DNA of 16,313 nt from Halovenus sp. (GCA_028274925.1 JAQCNR010000133.1:1-16313), one strand, 5' to 3'. Counted from the first letter of the stretch, positions 7,955 through 14,813 are shown. Notes: generated from the sequence alone by a model not told the origin. Numbers and translations are program-made.

Positions 7955-8380
7955 ATGCTCAGAGGACGTTTTGCGGATGCCGGCGACATCCCGCCTGCAG
8001 AGTTGCAATCAGCCTACGAAGACGTACTCGCCGAGACGGTGGCTTCCGCCGGCGTCTCGACAGTCGCTGACCGCTCGGGCGTCGACGAGGAGATAGTACA
8101 GGCGTTAGCCGACGGCGACAGCCCCGAACTGACACTGACAGAGGCTGCGGCGGTGCTTGCAGTCGACGACCAGTATCCCGGCGCCGACGCCATCGAGGCC
8201 GACGCTCGCGATATTCTGCTGATGGGGATGTCCATCGCCGTCCTCGATGTAGAGGCTATCGCCGCGGGACTCAACGACGAACTCGGACCGAAGGAAATCC
8301 AGCAGAAAGTCGAGGGTCGGTTCCCAATCACGCTGGCGGAATACGCGCTCATTCACAACTACATCGAGAGTGAGAAGTGA
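7955..8380 (+). CDS. Conserved haloarchaeal protein (resembles DUF5791), function unknown
   Basis: A 141-residue acidic, mostly helical cytosolic protein. From memory it resembles the haloarchaeal family annotated DUF5791, but I cannot confirm that. It contains a GVSTVADRSGVDEEIVQAL segment that resembles a small helix-turn-helix. Further on come an LTLTEAAAVLA stretch, a DILLMGMSIAVLDVE helix, and a C-terminal part with EIQQKVEGRFPITLAEYALI. No Cys residues, signal peptide or membrane helix is seen. Its TGA stop overlaps the next start as TGATG (8378-8382), so its translation is probably coupled to the SDR gene. A DNA- or protein-binding role is a guess from the helical pattern. Confidence 0.8.
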   Translation: MLRGRFADAGDIPPAELQSAYEDVLAETVASAGVSTVADRSGVDEEIVQALADGDSPELTLTEAAAVLAVDDQYPGADAIEADARDILLMGMSIAVLDVEAIAAGLNDELGPKEIQQKVEGRFPITLAEYALIHNYIESEK

Positions 8381-9270
8381 TGACCGTCCTGATTCTTGGC
8401 TGTGGCTACGTCGGCCTCGAACTCGGGAGACAACTGACCGAGGCAGGTGAGCGAGTGGTCGGCGTCCGTCGCTCACACTCGGGTATCGAGGCAATCGAGG
8501 AGGCAGGCTTTCGCGGGATTCAGGCCGACATCACCGACGCCGACGCGCTGTCGACACTGCCAGACGCAGACACCGTTGTCTTCGCCGCGAGTTCGGGCGG
8601 GCGTGGTGCCGAGGCGGCCCGAGAAATCTACGTCGAGGGCCAAGAGGTGGCGCTGGCCGAGTTCGCCGACCGTGATGACGCGCCGGACCGATATCTCTAC
8701 ACCTCCAGTACTGGCGTCTACGGCGACCACGACGGCGACTGGGTCGACGAGGAGACCCCACTGGAGCCAACCACAGACAAGACCGAAGTTCTCGTCGAAG
8801 CCGAAGCGGTGGCGCTCGACCCGCCCGGCGACATTGACGGAACTGTCGCCCGACTCGCTGGAATCTACGGCCCCGACCGCTACCGACTCGAACGGTACAT
8901 CGAGGGGCCAGTGACGGAGGGATTCCTGAACATGGTCCACCGCGACGACATCGCCGGCGCAATTGCGTATCTGCTCGACGAGGATGTGGCGCGAGGGGAG
9001 GCCGTGTTGGTCGTCGACAACGAACCAGTCCAGAAGTGGGAGTTTGCCGACTGGCTGGCCGAAGAGTGTGGTGTCGAGTCCCCACCGAAGCGAACCACAG
9101 CGGAACGGCTGGAGGAGGATGGACTCTCCGAGGCCGCACAACGGCGGATTCAGACGAGCAAGCGCTGTCGGAACACCAAGCTTCGTGAACTGGGTTACGA
9201 GTTTACCTATCCGACGTTCCGGGAGGGCTACCGCGACCGAATCGAGCAGTATCTCGCGTCCGACGGATGA
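8380..9270 (+). CDS. Atypical SDR NAD(P)-binding protein (YeeZ-like epimerase family)
   Basis: A 296-residue Rossmann-fold protein of the extended/atypical short-chain dehydrogenase group. The nucleotide-binding motif GCGYVG lies at 7-12, followed by the STGVYGD strand-5 motif and the VDEETPLEP segment typical of YeeZ-like and nucleoside-sugar epimerase relatives. The usual YxxxK active-site pair is not apparent after GVYG, as in atypical SDRs, so an epimerase or dehydrogenase reaction should not be assumed. The C-terminal half keeps an MVHRDDIAGAI motif, then a charged tail typical of haloarchaeal members. The frame also opens at a GTG at 8377, but the adjacent ATG at 8380 gives a one-base overlap (TGATG) with the upstream gene, arguing for translational coupling. 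Confidence 0.88.
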   Translation: MTVLILGCGYVGLELGRQLTEAGERVVGVRRSHSGIEAIEEAGFRGIQADITDADALSTLPDADTVVFAASSGGRGAEAAREIYVEGQEVALAEFADRDDAPDRYLYTSSTGVYGDHDGDWVDEETPLEPTTDKTEVLVEAEAVALDPPGDIDGTVARLAGIYGPDRYRLERYIEGPVTEGFLNMVHRDDIAGAIAYLLDEDVARGEAVLVVDNEPVQKWEFADWLAEECGVESPPKRTTAERLEEDGLSEAAQRRIQTSKRCRNTKLRELGYEFTYPTFREGYRDRIEQYLASDG

Positions 9271-9327
9271 GGCTGCCGGCACGGAGCCACCGAAAACGTG
9301 TTAGGATTTTATCAGTAAAACCAACAA

Positions 9328-9335
9328 TTCTTAAT
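9328..9335 (+). promoter_or_regulatory. TATA box of the DHH phosphoesterase gene
   Basis: TTCTTAAT is centred about 27 bases before the ATG at 9359. A second AT-rich box (GATTTTATC, 9305-9313) lies further upstream and could act as an alternative. A leaderless start at 9359 is favoured. Confidence 0.55.
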
Positions 9336-9358
9336 AGCCGGACCGACCCAGTGGGCGT

Positions 9359-10507
9359 ATGCTGATTGCTGGTGCGGTCGGAGGATTATTGCCATCAGCA
9401 GTCGCGGAAAACCTGCTTCTGTTGGTCCTCGCCTTGCTGGCTGTTGTCCTCCTCGCTGCGTTTGGCTACCGGCTGATTGTCGGGCCGCCAGGGAAGCGGT
9501 TCGCGCGGGCGGTTGGCTCCGCAGAGACCGTGGCTGTCCTGATGCACCCGAATCCGGACCCGGACGCGATGTCGTGTGCCCTCGGGGCAGAAGCAATTGC
9601 CGAGGCCGTCGACACCGACCCAACAGTATACTACACGGGACAGATTCGCCACCACGAGAACCGGGCCTTCGAGACGATGCTGGATGTTGATTTCACAAGA
9701 ATCGAGAGCGCGGGCGAAATCGACGAACAGCAGGTGGTACTGGTCGACCACAACGAGGCCCGAGGATTCGAGGGGGCCGAAGAAATCGACCCAATCGCGG
9801 TCGTCGACCACCACCCCGGCGGCGGTACCGGGCAAAAGTTTGCGGACGTTCGGACTGACCACGGGGCCTGCGCGACGATTTTCGCCGAGTACTTCGACCA
9901 ACTGGGCAGAGAGCCGATCCCGCCGGAGGAAACCGCCAACGGCGACAGTGTCCTCCCACCGCGAATCGCCACAGCACTCGTCTACGGGATTCAATCGGAC
10001 ACCGCACACCTGACAAACGGCTGTTCTGCGGCAGAGTTCGAGGCGGCGAGTTTCCTCTACCCCGGCATCGACGAGGACAAACTCGACCGAATTGCAAACC
10101 CCGAGGTCGACGCCGAGTCACTGGAAGTGAAAGCCCGGGCAATCACCGACCGCAACGTCGAGGGACCGTTCGCAGTCAGTGATGTCGGCGAAGTCTCGAA
10201 CGCGGATTCGATTCCACAGGCTGCTGACGAACTCCGCCGACTGGAGGGCATCAACGCTGTCGTCGTCCTCGGAGACAACGGCGACGCCATCCAGATGTCA
10301 GGGCGCTCGACCGACGACCGCGTCCACATGGGAAAAGTCCTCGAAACGGCCGTCGAGTCGGTGCCGATGGCCGAGGCTGGCGGCCACGCTCGAATGGGCG
10401 GTGGTCGAATCCCGCTCGACCATATGGCGGGGCTGGCCCCCGAAGAGGGGCTGACCCGCGAAGAACTGAAAAGTCGGCTGTTCGACGCGATGAACGGCGC
10501 GCTCTAA
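9359..10507 (+). CDS. Membrane-anchored DHH/DHHA1 phosphoesterase (NrnA/RecJ-like)
   Basis: A 382-residue protein with one hydrophobic N-terminal helix (about 18-41) followed by a soluble DHH domain. Motif I is HPNPDPDA with His63, Asp67 and Asp69. Motif II includes Asp130 (LVDHNE). The signature DHH is Asp150-His151-His152 in VVDHHPG. A DHHA1 domain follows, with the GGH motif around His343 (GGHARMGGG). All Mn-binding residues look intact, so phosphodiesterase or phosphatase activity is expected. Candidate substrates are nanoRNA, pAp or cyclic dinucleotide-derived linear products, as for NrnA and GdpP-type enzymes; the sequence alone does not decide. The membrane anchor and missing RecJ nucleic-acid domains argue against a DNA repair RecJ. 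The gene has its own promoter, and tmk follows 37 bases downstream. Confidence 0.9.
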   Translation: MLIAGAVGGLLPSAVAENLLLLVLALLAVVLLAAFGYRLIVGPPGKRFARAVGSAETVAVLMHPNPDPDAMSCALGAEAIAEAVDTDPTVYYTGQIRHHENRAFETMLDVDFTRIESAGEIDEQQVVLVDHNEARGFEGAEEIDPIAVVDHHPGGGTGQKFADVRTDHGACATIFAEYFDQLGREPIPPEETANGDSVLPPRIATALVYGIQSDTAHLTNGCSAAEFEAASFLYPGIDEDKLDRIANPEVDAESLEVKARAITDRNVEGPFAVSDVGEVSNADSIPQAADELRRLEGINAVVVLGDNGDAIQMSGRSTDDRVHMGKVLETAVESVPMAEAGGHARMGGGRIPLDHMAGLAPEEGLTREELKSRLFDAMNGAL

Positions 10508-10514
10508 GCCAGTG

Positions 10515-10521
10515 ATTTAGG
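10515..10521 (+). promoter_or_regulatory. TATA-like element of tmk
   Basis: GATTTAGG contains a TTTA centred about 28 bases before the tmk ATG at 10545, within the short gap after the DHH gene. It is weaker than the other boxes, so read-through from the DHH gene may also contribute. Confidence 0.4.
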
Positions 10522-10544
10522 GGGGCGGGGAGCAACGACTACGT

Positions 10545-11126
10545 ATGCTCATTACGCTCGAAGGACTCGACGGCAGCGGCAAGAGTTCCTGCGTCGACGC
10601 ACTGCAGACCGACGTCGACGCCGTCTTTACGCGCGAACCGACCGATTCCTGGTACGGGGAGGCAGTCCAGCGCTCCATCAACGACGACGACGCCGACCCG
10701 CTGGCGGAACTATTTCTCTACGTCGCAGACCACGCCGCACACCTGCGCCGAACGGTCACCCCGGCGCTGTCTGAGGAAAAGACAGTCATCTCTGACCGGT
10801 ACTCCGACTCGCGTTTTGCGTATCAGGGCGCGACGCTAGCCGACCGACTGCCAGACAGCCTCGCCTACGTCAGAGAGCTCCACGAACCGTGGACGCGCCC
10901 GCCAGACGCGACGATCTATCTCGATGTCGACCCCGAGACGGCAACCGAGCGCAGCGGTGCCACGAACAAGTTCGAGGCTGAGCAGTATCTCGAAACCGTC
11001 CGGGAGAACTACGAACGCCTGATTGCCGCCGAACCGGAGCGGTTCGTCCGCGTCGACGCGACACAGCCACAGCAAGTGGTCGAGGAGGAAGTCCGACAGG
11101 CCGTCGAGACGCTGCTGGCCGAGTAA
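10545..11126 (+). CDS. tmk: Thymidylate kinase
   Basis: dTMP kinase, 193 residues, makes dTDP from dTMP for DNA synthesis in the cytosol. The P-loop EGLDGSGKSS spans 6-15 with Lys13. TREP at 29-32 carries the Arg30 that contacts the dTMP phosphate. SDRY at 83-86 is the DRY/DRH motif. The following SRFAYQG stretch lines the thymidine pocket. A YLDVDPE segment and an EAEQYLETVRENY segment complete the fold; the short lid carries ERSG. The length is normal for an archaeal Tmk. The terminal GAGTAA lies one base from the mirror-image end of the converging ureohydrolase-like gene. Confidence 0.95.
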   Translation: MLITLEGLDGSGKSSCVDALQTDVDAVFTREPTDSWYGEAVQRSINDDDADPLAELFLYVADHAAHLRRTVTPALSEEKTVISDRYSDSRFAYQGATLADRLPDSLAYVRELHEPWTRPPDATIYLDVDPETATERSGATNKFEAEQYLETVRENYERLIAAEPERFVRVDATQPQQVVEEEVRQAVETLLAE

Positions 11127-11133
11127 CTTACTC
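11121..11133. repeat. 13-base palindrome formed by two converging gene ends
   Basis: GAGTAACTTACTC is a perfect palindrome around base 11127. It consists of the final Glu codon plus TAA of tmk, a single spacer base, and the final Glu codon plus TAA of the converging gene. It is short and probably coincidental, but it leaves no room for separate terminators. Confidence 0.6.
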
Positions 11134-12588
11134 TCGCAGTGCTGCAATTGCGTGGGCGGCGGTCCGGGCAGCGGCCTCGGCGGTCTGGTCGTCGCGGTCG
11201 TGTGTTGGCGCGGTTTCGACCAGTTCGAGGCCAGCGAGGCGGTCGTCGCTCGCGAGCAGTCTGACGACCCGGAACAGTTCGCGAGTCTGCAGTCCGCCCG
11301 GTGACGGGTCAGAGGCTCCGGGTGCGGCGGTGGCGTCGAGCACCGAGAGGTCGATACTGACGTAGACGTGCTCGGCGTCCTCGACGGTCCCGAGCGCGCG
11401 GTCGGCAGCCTCCACCGGGTCATCTCCAACCTCTTCGGCCGTGACAACGTCCCCGCCGTGGTCGCGGAACGCGTCGGCTTCGGCGGTGGCGCTCTCGAAG
11501 TGGCGCGCACCCACCACAGCCAGTGAGTCAACGCCGGCCTCGAACAGTTGTCGAACGGCGCTGCGGTTGGTCGGGTCCGACCCGACTGGCTGACAGTCCA
11601 GTCGAGCACTGAGACGGACGACACCGACACTGCCCGTCGAAGAGTCAGCAACCGTTGTCGTCCCCTCGATTACCTCGGTCTCTGTCTGCTCGCTCGTGTC
11701 GAATCCAGTCTCCTCTGCGCTCGCATCGTCGACGACTTCTTCCGAGCCAGTCTCCTCGCTCTCTTCGGTGTCCTCGGCGTCGCCCGTGTCGTCGTGCTCG
11801 GTTGTCTCCTCGTCTGCGTCCTCGTCAGTCTCGTCGTCGATTTCTGCAGCCTCATCGCCTTCCTCGCCGTCAGCCTCGGAAGCGTCCGCAGTCTCCTCGT
11901 CCTCACCCCCCGCATCATCAGTCTCAGTTTCGGACTCGTCGTTCTCGTCGTCCGCTGGAGTCTCGTCTGTCTCGGTGTCGTCCGCAGCGTCCTCGTCTGC
12001 AGACGAGTCTTCGCCCTGCTCGTCGCCAGCAGAATCCTCCGCTGCGGGGTCAAAATGTTCCACGTCGCCGACGGACTCCTCGTCGTCACCGAATCCGCCG
12101 TCAGAACGAAGTCCTGACGAGGCTCGCGGACCGTCGGTCCGCTCACCGCCGTCAGTCGCGTAGCCGCCATCGGTTGCAGTGTCCATTCCCAGTAGTCCGG
12201 CGACGTTGGCAACCGTGAGCGAACTGTCACCGCCGATAATCAGCGGCACTGCGTCGTTGTCGTGCAGCGCGTCGACAGTCTCACGGACTGGTTCTCTGGC
12301 CGTCGCGACAGACGCGCCGAAGGGAATTTCGACCGAGCCAACGTCGCCGACGGAGTCGACCGGTCCCGCGTCGAGGTGGTGGGTGTCGACATCAGCGAGT
12401 GCCATCCGGATGGCGGCGGGACCATCGCGTGCGCCGCGGCGGGTGACGGTCCCGCGGTCGTAGGGTTCACCAACTAGGACGACATCGTACTCGCCTGCCG
12501 CTGTGGTCGTCACCGACTCGATAATATCGCCGAACTGTTCAGCGTCTGTCGCCGCTGGAGTATCCTGCTCCCACGAACTTCGGTCCAT
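11128..12588 (-). CDS. Ureohydrolase (arginase/agmatinase)-fold protein, metal site degraded, large acidic insert
   Basis: A 486-residue protein. The first 135 and last 165 residues together give an arginase/agmatinase fold of ordinary length (about 300). Fold markers are the RRGARDGPAAIR segment (50-61), GGDSS (119-123), SARLD (327-331), SIDLSVLD (411-418), the APG...SPGGL run, and a C-terminal VETAPTHD. In active enzymes these read GGDHS, DAHxD and SxDxD and bind two Mn. Here His122, Asp327, His329 and Asp415 positions are Ser, Ser, Arg and Ser; only Asp331 and Asp413 remain, so hydrolase activity is unlikely. Residues 162-324 form an insert without any Lys or Arg. The gene lies 62 bases downstream of pan on the same strand and has no convincing TATA box. 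It would often be named speB by similarity; I would not transfer that function. Confidence 0.85.
   Translation of the reverse strand: MDRSSWEQDTPAATDAEQFGDIIESVTTTAAGEYDVVLVGEPYDRGTVTRRGARDGPAAIRMALADVDTHHLDAGPVDSVGDVGSVEIPFGASVATAREPVRETVDALHDNDAVPLIIGGDSSLTVANVAGLLGMDTATDGGYATDGGERTDGPRASSGLRSDGGFGDDEESVGDVEHFDPAAEDSAGDEQGEDSSADEDAADDTETDETPADDENDESETETDDAGGEDEETADASEADGEEGDEAAEIDDETDEDADEETTEHDDTGDAEDTEESEETGSEEVVDDASAEETGFDTSEQTETEVIEGTTTVADSSTGSVGVVRLSARLDCQPVGSDPTNRSAVRQLFEAGVDSLAVVGARHFESATAEADAFRDHGGDVVTAEEVGDDPVEAADRALGTVEDAEHVYVSIDLSVLDATAAPGASDPSPGGLQTRELFRVVRLLASDDRLAGLELVETAPTHDRDDQTAEAAARTAAHAIAALRE
11617..12105 (-). other. Acidic low-complexity insert inside the ureohydrolase-like protein
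   Basis: This stretch encodes residues 162-324: 163 residues with no Lys or Arg and, by hand count, about 74 Asp/Glu. The rest is mainly Ala, Thr, Ser and Gly, so it is probably disordered. It interrupts the fold between the GGDSS strand and the strand carrying SARLD. It is in frame with no stop. On the opposite strand it yields a spurious Ser-rich reading frame. The codon pattern (GAC/GAG/GAA-rich) suggests repeat expansion, though no exact repeat unit is visible. Confidence 0.85.
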
Positions 12589-12650
12589 GTTTCGAAGTAC
12601 TGGGCTGCGGGCTTGTCAGCATCGGTCCAGCGTCGCGAAAAGGGCTCGAA

Positions 12651-13865
12651 TCAGGCGAAGGTGCGAGAGACGTCCTCGGCCTCGTCGTCTTCGGCTTCGA
12701 TTTTGTCGTAGGCCTCCCGGAAGTCCGTCATCCGGACCTCTGTTCGGTCCTCGCGGATGGCGAACATCCCGGCCTCGGTACAGATTGCCTTGACGTCTGC
12801 ACCAGAGGCGTCGACGGCCAGTTCGGCGAGTTCGGCGTAATCGACGTCGTCGGCGATGTTCATCGAGCGGGTGTGGATCTTGAAGATCTGTTCGCGACCC
12901 TCGGCGTTCGGTTTCGGCACCTCGATGAGGCGGTCGAACCGGCCGGGGCGGAGAATTGCTCGGTCGAGCATATCGAAGCGGTTCGTGGCGGCGATGATGC
13001 GGATATCACCGCGGTCCTCGAAACCATCCATCTCCGAGAGCAGTTGCATCATCGTCCGCTGGACCTCGGCGTCACCGGAGGTTTTCGAGTCTGTCCGCTT
13101 GGCGGCGATGGCGTCAATTTCGTCGATGAAGATGACGGCGGGCTGGTGCTGGCGGGCAAGCTCGAACAGGTCACGGACGAGTTTCGCACCCTCGCCGATG
13201 AACTTGTGGACCAGTTCGGAGCCAGCCATCTTGATGAAGGTTGCGTCGGTCTGGTTGGCAACAGCCTTGGCGAGCATCGTCTTCCCCGTGCCCGGTGGCC
13301 CGTGGAGGAGCACACCAGACGGCGGGGTGATACCCACATCGTCGAACATGCCCGGATTCTTGAGCGGCATTTCGACAGTCTCGCGAACCTCGTCAATCTG
13401 GGCGCTGATGCCGCCGATGTCCTGATAGGTCACCTCGGGACTCTCGTCGACCTGCATCACGCGAGCACGAACGTCGGTCTCGTCGTCGAGCGATTTGACG
13501 ACAGACAGCGAGTTGTTGACCGCGACGCGGGAGTCCGGTTCCAGGTCCTCGCGCATCTCGTCGGTCACTTCGGTCAGGGCTTCCTGATTGTTGCCGTGCT
13601 GTTTGATGATGACGCCGTCGCCGGTCAGTTCCTGAACTGTGGCGACGAACAGCGGAGACTGCTTGAGCTTCTTGTTCTCGTGAGTCAGTCGTTCGAGTTT
13701 CTGCTGGTACTTGTTGTTCTCGGCGTTGGCGTCCAGCAGCTTGTCACGCATCTCTTCGTTCTGGGATTCGAGAACGTCGAGGCGCTCCTGTAACGATTCG
13801 ATCTTCTCCTGTTTGGACGCGTCGTCGTCGTACGGCAGGTCGACGTCGTCCACCATGTCGGTCAT
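12651..13865 (-). CDS. pan: Proteasome-activating nucleotidase (PAN), AAA+ ATPase
   Basis: The hexameric ATPase that unfolds substrates and feeds them to the 20S proteasome; 404 residues, matching haloarchaeal PanA in layout. An N-terminal coiled coil spans about 12-70, followed by an OB domain that includes IIKQHGNNQEALTEV. The AAA+ module has Walker A GPPGTGKT (189-196, Lys195), the pore-loop region with KFIGEGAKLVRD, Walker B VIFIDEID (Asp248/Glu249), and the second region of homology with AATNR and LRPGRFDR. The C-terminus ends Thr-Phe-Ala, an HbYX-like tail with Phe in place of Tyr, seen in haloarchaeal PAN. The frame has an ATG at 13871, but the TATA box and homologue starts fit MTDM at 13865. 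It is divergent from a small winged-helix gene; the ureohydrolase-like gene follows on the same strand. Confidence 0.96.
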   Translation of the reverse strand: MTDMVDDVDLPYDDDASKQEKIESLQERLDVLESQNEEMRDKLLDANAENNKYQQKLERLTHENKKLKQSPLFVATVQELTGDGVIIKQHGNNQEALTEVTDEMREDLEPDSRVAVNNSLSVVKSLDDETDVRARVMQVDESPEVTYQDIGGISAQIDEVRETVEMPLKNPGMFDDVGITPPSGVLLHGPPGTGKTMLAKAVANQTDATFIKMAGSELVHKFIGEGAKLVRDLFELARQHQPAVIFIDEIDAIAAKRTDSKTSGDAEVQRTMMQLLSEMDGFEDRGDIRIIAATNRFDMLDRAILRPGRFDRLIEVPKPNAEGREQIFKIHTRSMNIADDVDYAELAELAVDASGADVKAICTEAGMFAIREDRTEVRMTDFREAYDKIEAEDDEAEDVSRTFA

Positions 13866-13888
13866 TATCATTTATTAGGGGACTTGGC

Positions 13889-13894
13889 AATAAG
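13889..13894 (-). promoter_or_regulatory. TATA box of pan
   Basis: The minus strand reads CTTATT, preceded by a BRE-like CGAAG. The centre is about 26 bases from the ATG at 13865, which favours that start over the one at 13871 and predicts a leaderless mRNA. Confidence 0.6.
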
Positions 13895-13981
13895 AGGCTT
13901 CGGGTCACCCCCAAAATCTGAAATAGCGGTGCAAATGCGTCGACAGTACCGGCCAAAAAGACCGAAAGATTTCTCCACGTT

Positions 13982-14005
13982 ATAATTCGAAGTAGAAAGT
14001 ATTAT
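13982..14005. promoter_or_regulatory. Inverted repeat ATAAT...ATTAT over the winged-helix promoter, possible operator
   Basis: ATAAT (13982-13986) and ATTAT (14001-14005) are inverted repeats whose centres are 19 bases apart. The right arm is the TATA box (AGTATTAT, 13998-14005) of the winged-helix gene at 14031, and GTAGAAAG just upstream looks like a BRE. Binding by the regulator encoded here would block TBP/TFB. The promoter role is likely; the operator role is speculative. Confidence 0.35.
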
Positions 14006-14030
14006 CCATTCGCATCGCAGAACTGTGATA

Positions 14031-14300
14031 ATGAGTACATCAGAGTCAGCAGGGTCTGCAGAGGTATCGGCCAGCGGGTGGGAAGCAGTCGCGGAACTCC
14101 CGCCAAGTGCGAAACTCGTTGCGAAGGTGCTCGAGTACGACGGCCCGCTCACCCAGAGCCAGTTGGCAGAGGAGACGCTGCTGCCGGCCCGAACGGTCAG
14201 ATACGCGCTGAATCGGCTGGAAGATGTCGATGTCGTCGAGTCGCGCTTTTCGTTCAACGACGCCCGCAAGCGCGTCTACACGCTCGCTGTCGATCAGTAA
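14031..14300 (+). CDS. Small winged-helix (MarR/ArsR-like) transcription regulator
   Basis: An 89-residue protein that is essentially one winged helix-turn-helix. Positions from about 22 on give helix 1 (PPSAKLVAKVLEY), helix 2 (LTQSQLAEET) and the recognition helix (PARTVRYALNRLEDVDV). A beta wing follows (VESRFSFNDARKRVYTL). The first 20 residues are Ser/Ala/Glu-rich and probably disordered. There is no ligand domain, so it probably dimerises and binds DNA only. The type is widespread in haloarchaea, and I recall it beside pan in other genomes but cannot confirm. An alternative GTG at 14025 exists; the ATG at 14031 lies 29 bases from the TATA centre. The gene shares the 165-base upstream region with pan and overlaps the next gene tail to tail by 7 bases. 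Confidence 0.85.
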   Translation: MSTSESAGSAEVSASGWEAVAELPPSAKLVAKVLEYDGPLTQSQLAEETLLPARTVRYALNRLEDVDVVESRFSFNDARKRVYTLAVDQ

Positions 14301-14746
14301 TCGATATCGTCGTCGTCGCGCTCTTGGACGTCGGTCTGGCCGCTGGTGAGAATCTCTGCACCTTCTGGTGACAGCGTCGGCGTAACGTTGCCCGACGTGA
14401 CTTTGTTGAGTTCGTCGATGTTGCCCGACAGCACCTTCAGCGCGTCCTGTGGGTTGGGATAGACCATCATATAGCCGTTTTCACCCATCGTGATGAGCTG
14501 GGTATCCGAGACCATGATCTGCTCGTTCTGGACTGTGGCGGCAACGGCGGGAATTGCGTCTGGTCGGCCGTCGTCGTCATCGTCTTCAGTCACCCAGCGA
14601 ATGTGCACATCGTCGAGGTCAAGCTGGTGCTTGTGCTCCTCGATAATCTCGGCACAGGCGACCAGATCCCGCGTGATCTTCGTCTTGTGCTCGTTCTCGT
14701 GTTCGCCCTCGAAACAGTGTCGACAGACCCGGAGTTCGATCCGCAT
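14294..14746 (-). CDS. Conserved-looking small protein with an N-terminal CxxC, unknown function
   Basis: A 150-residue acidic protein that I do not recognise. The N-terminus carries Cys8, His10 and Cys11 in VCRHCFEG, followed by His16 and His20, a pattern that could bind zinc or an iron-sulfur centre. A helical segment follows (DLVACAEIIEEHKHQLDLDD), then an Asp-run loop, a beta-rich middle (AATVQNEQIMVSDTQLITMGENGYMMVYP) and a disordered Asp-rich tail. No membrane segment or signal peptide is visible. A TATA-like box on the minus strand supports the start at 14746. Its 3' end overlaps the winged-helix gene by 7 bases, so mRNAs of the two would pair at their ends. Metal binding is inference from residue spacing. 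Confidence 0.75.
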   Translation of the reverse strand: MRIELRVCRHCFEGEHENEHKTKITRDLVACAEIIEEHKHQLDLDDVHIRWVTEDDDDDGRPDAIPAVAATVQNEQIMVSDTQLITMGENGYMMVYPNPQDALKVLSGNIDELNKVTSGNVTPTLSPEGAEILTSGQTDVQERDDDDIDY

Positions 14747-14770
14747 TACTACTGGATTGGCTGTTCAGCT

Positions 14771-14778
14771 TCAAAAGG
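14771..14778 (-). promoter_or_regulatory. TATA-like box of the CxxC protein gene
   Basis: The minus strand reads CCTTTTGA, centred about 29 bases before the ATG at 14746, consistent with a leaderless or near-leaderless transcript. Confidence 0.45.
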
Positions 14779-14813
14779 TCACGGCTTCGGTGCTGCAGAC
14801 GAGGAGGCACAAC

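Noticed and set aside
7300..7989. 229-codon open frame antisense to the sensor kinase
   Set aside because: Overlaps the kinase H-box region on the opposite strand and lacks any protein-family signal.
11696..12163. Ser-rich 155-codon open frame on the plus strand
   Set aside because: Exact antisense of the Asp/Glu-rich insert; Ser codons are the reverse complement of GAC/GAG-type runs.
12651..12659. PAN C-terminus lacking the canonical HbYX Tyr as a sign of lost proteasome docking
   Set aside because: Phe replaces Tyr in a tail that, as I recall it, is shared with haloarchaeal PanA; probably a normal lineage feature.
12873..13793. 306-codon open frame on the plus strand opposite pan
   Set aside because: Antisense shadow produced by the regular codon use of pan; no recognisable motif or promoter.
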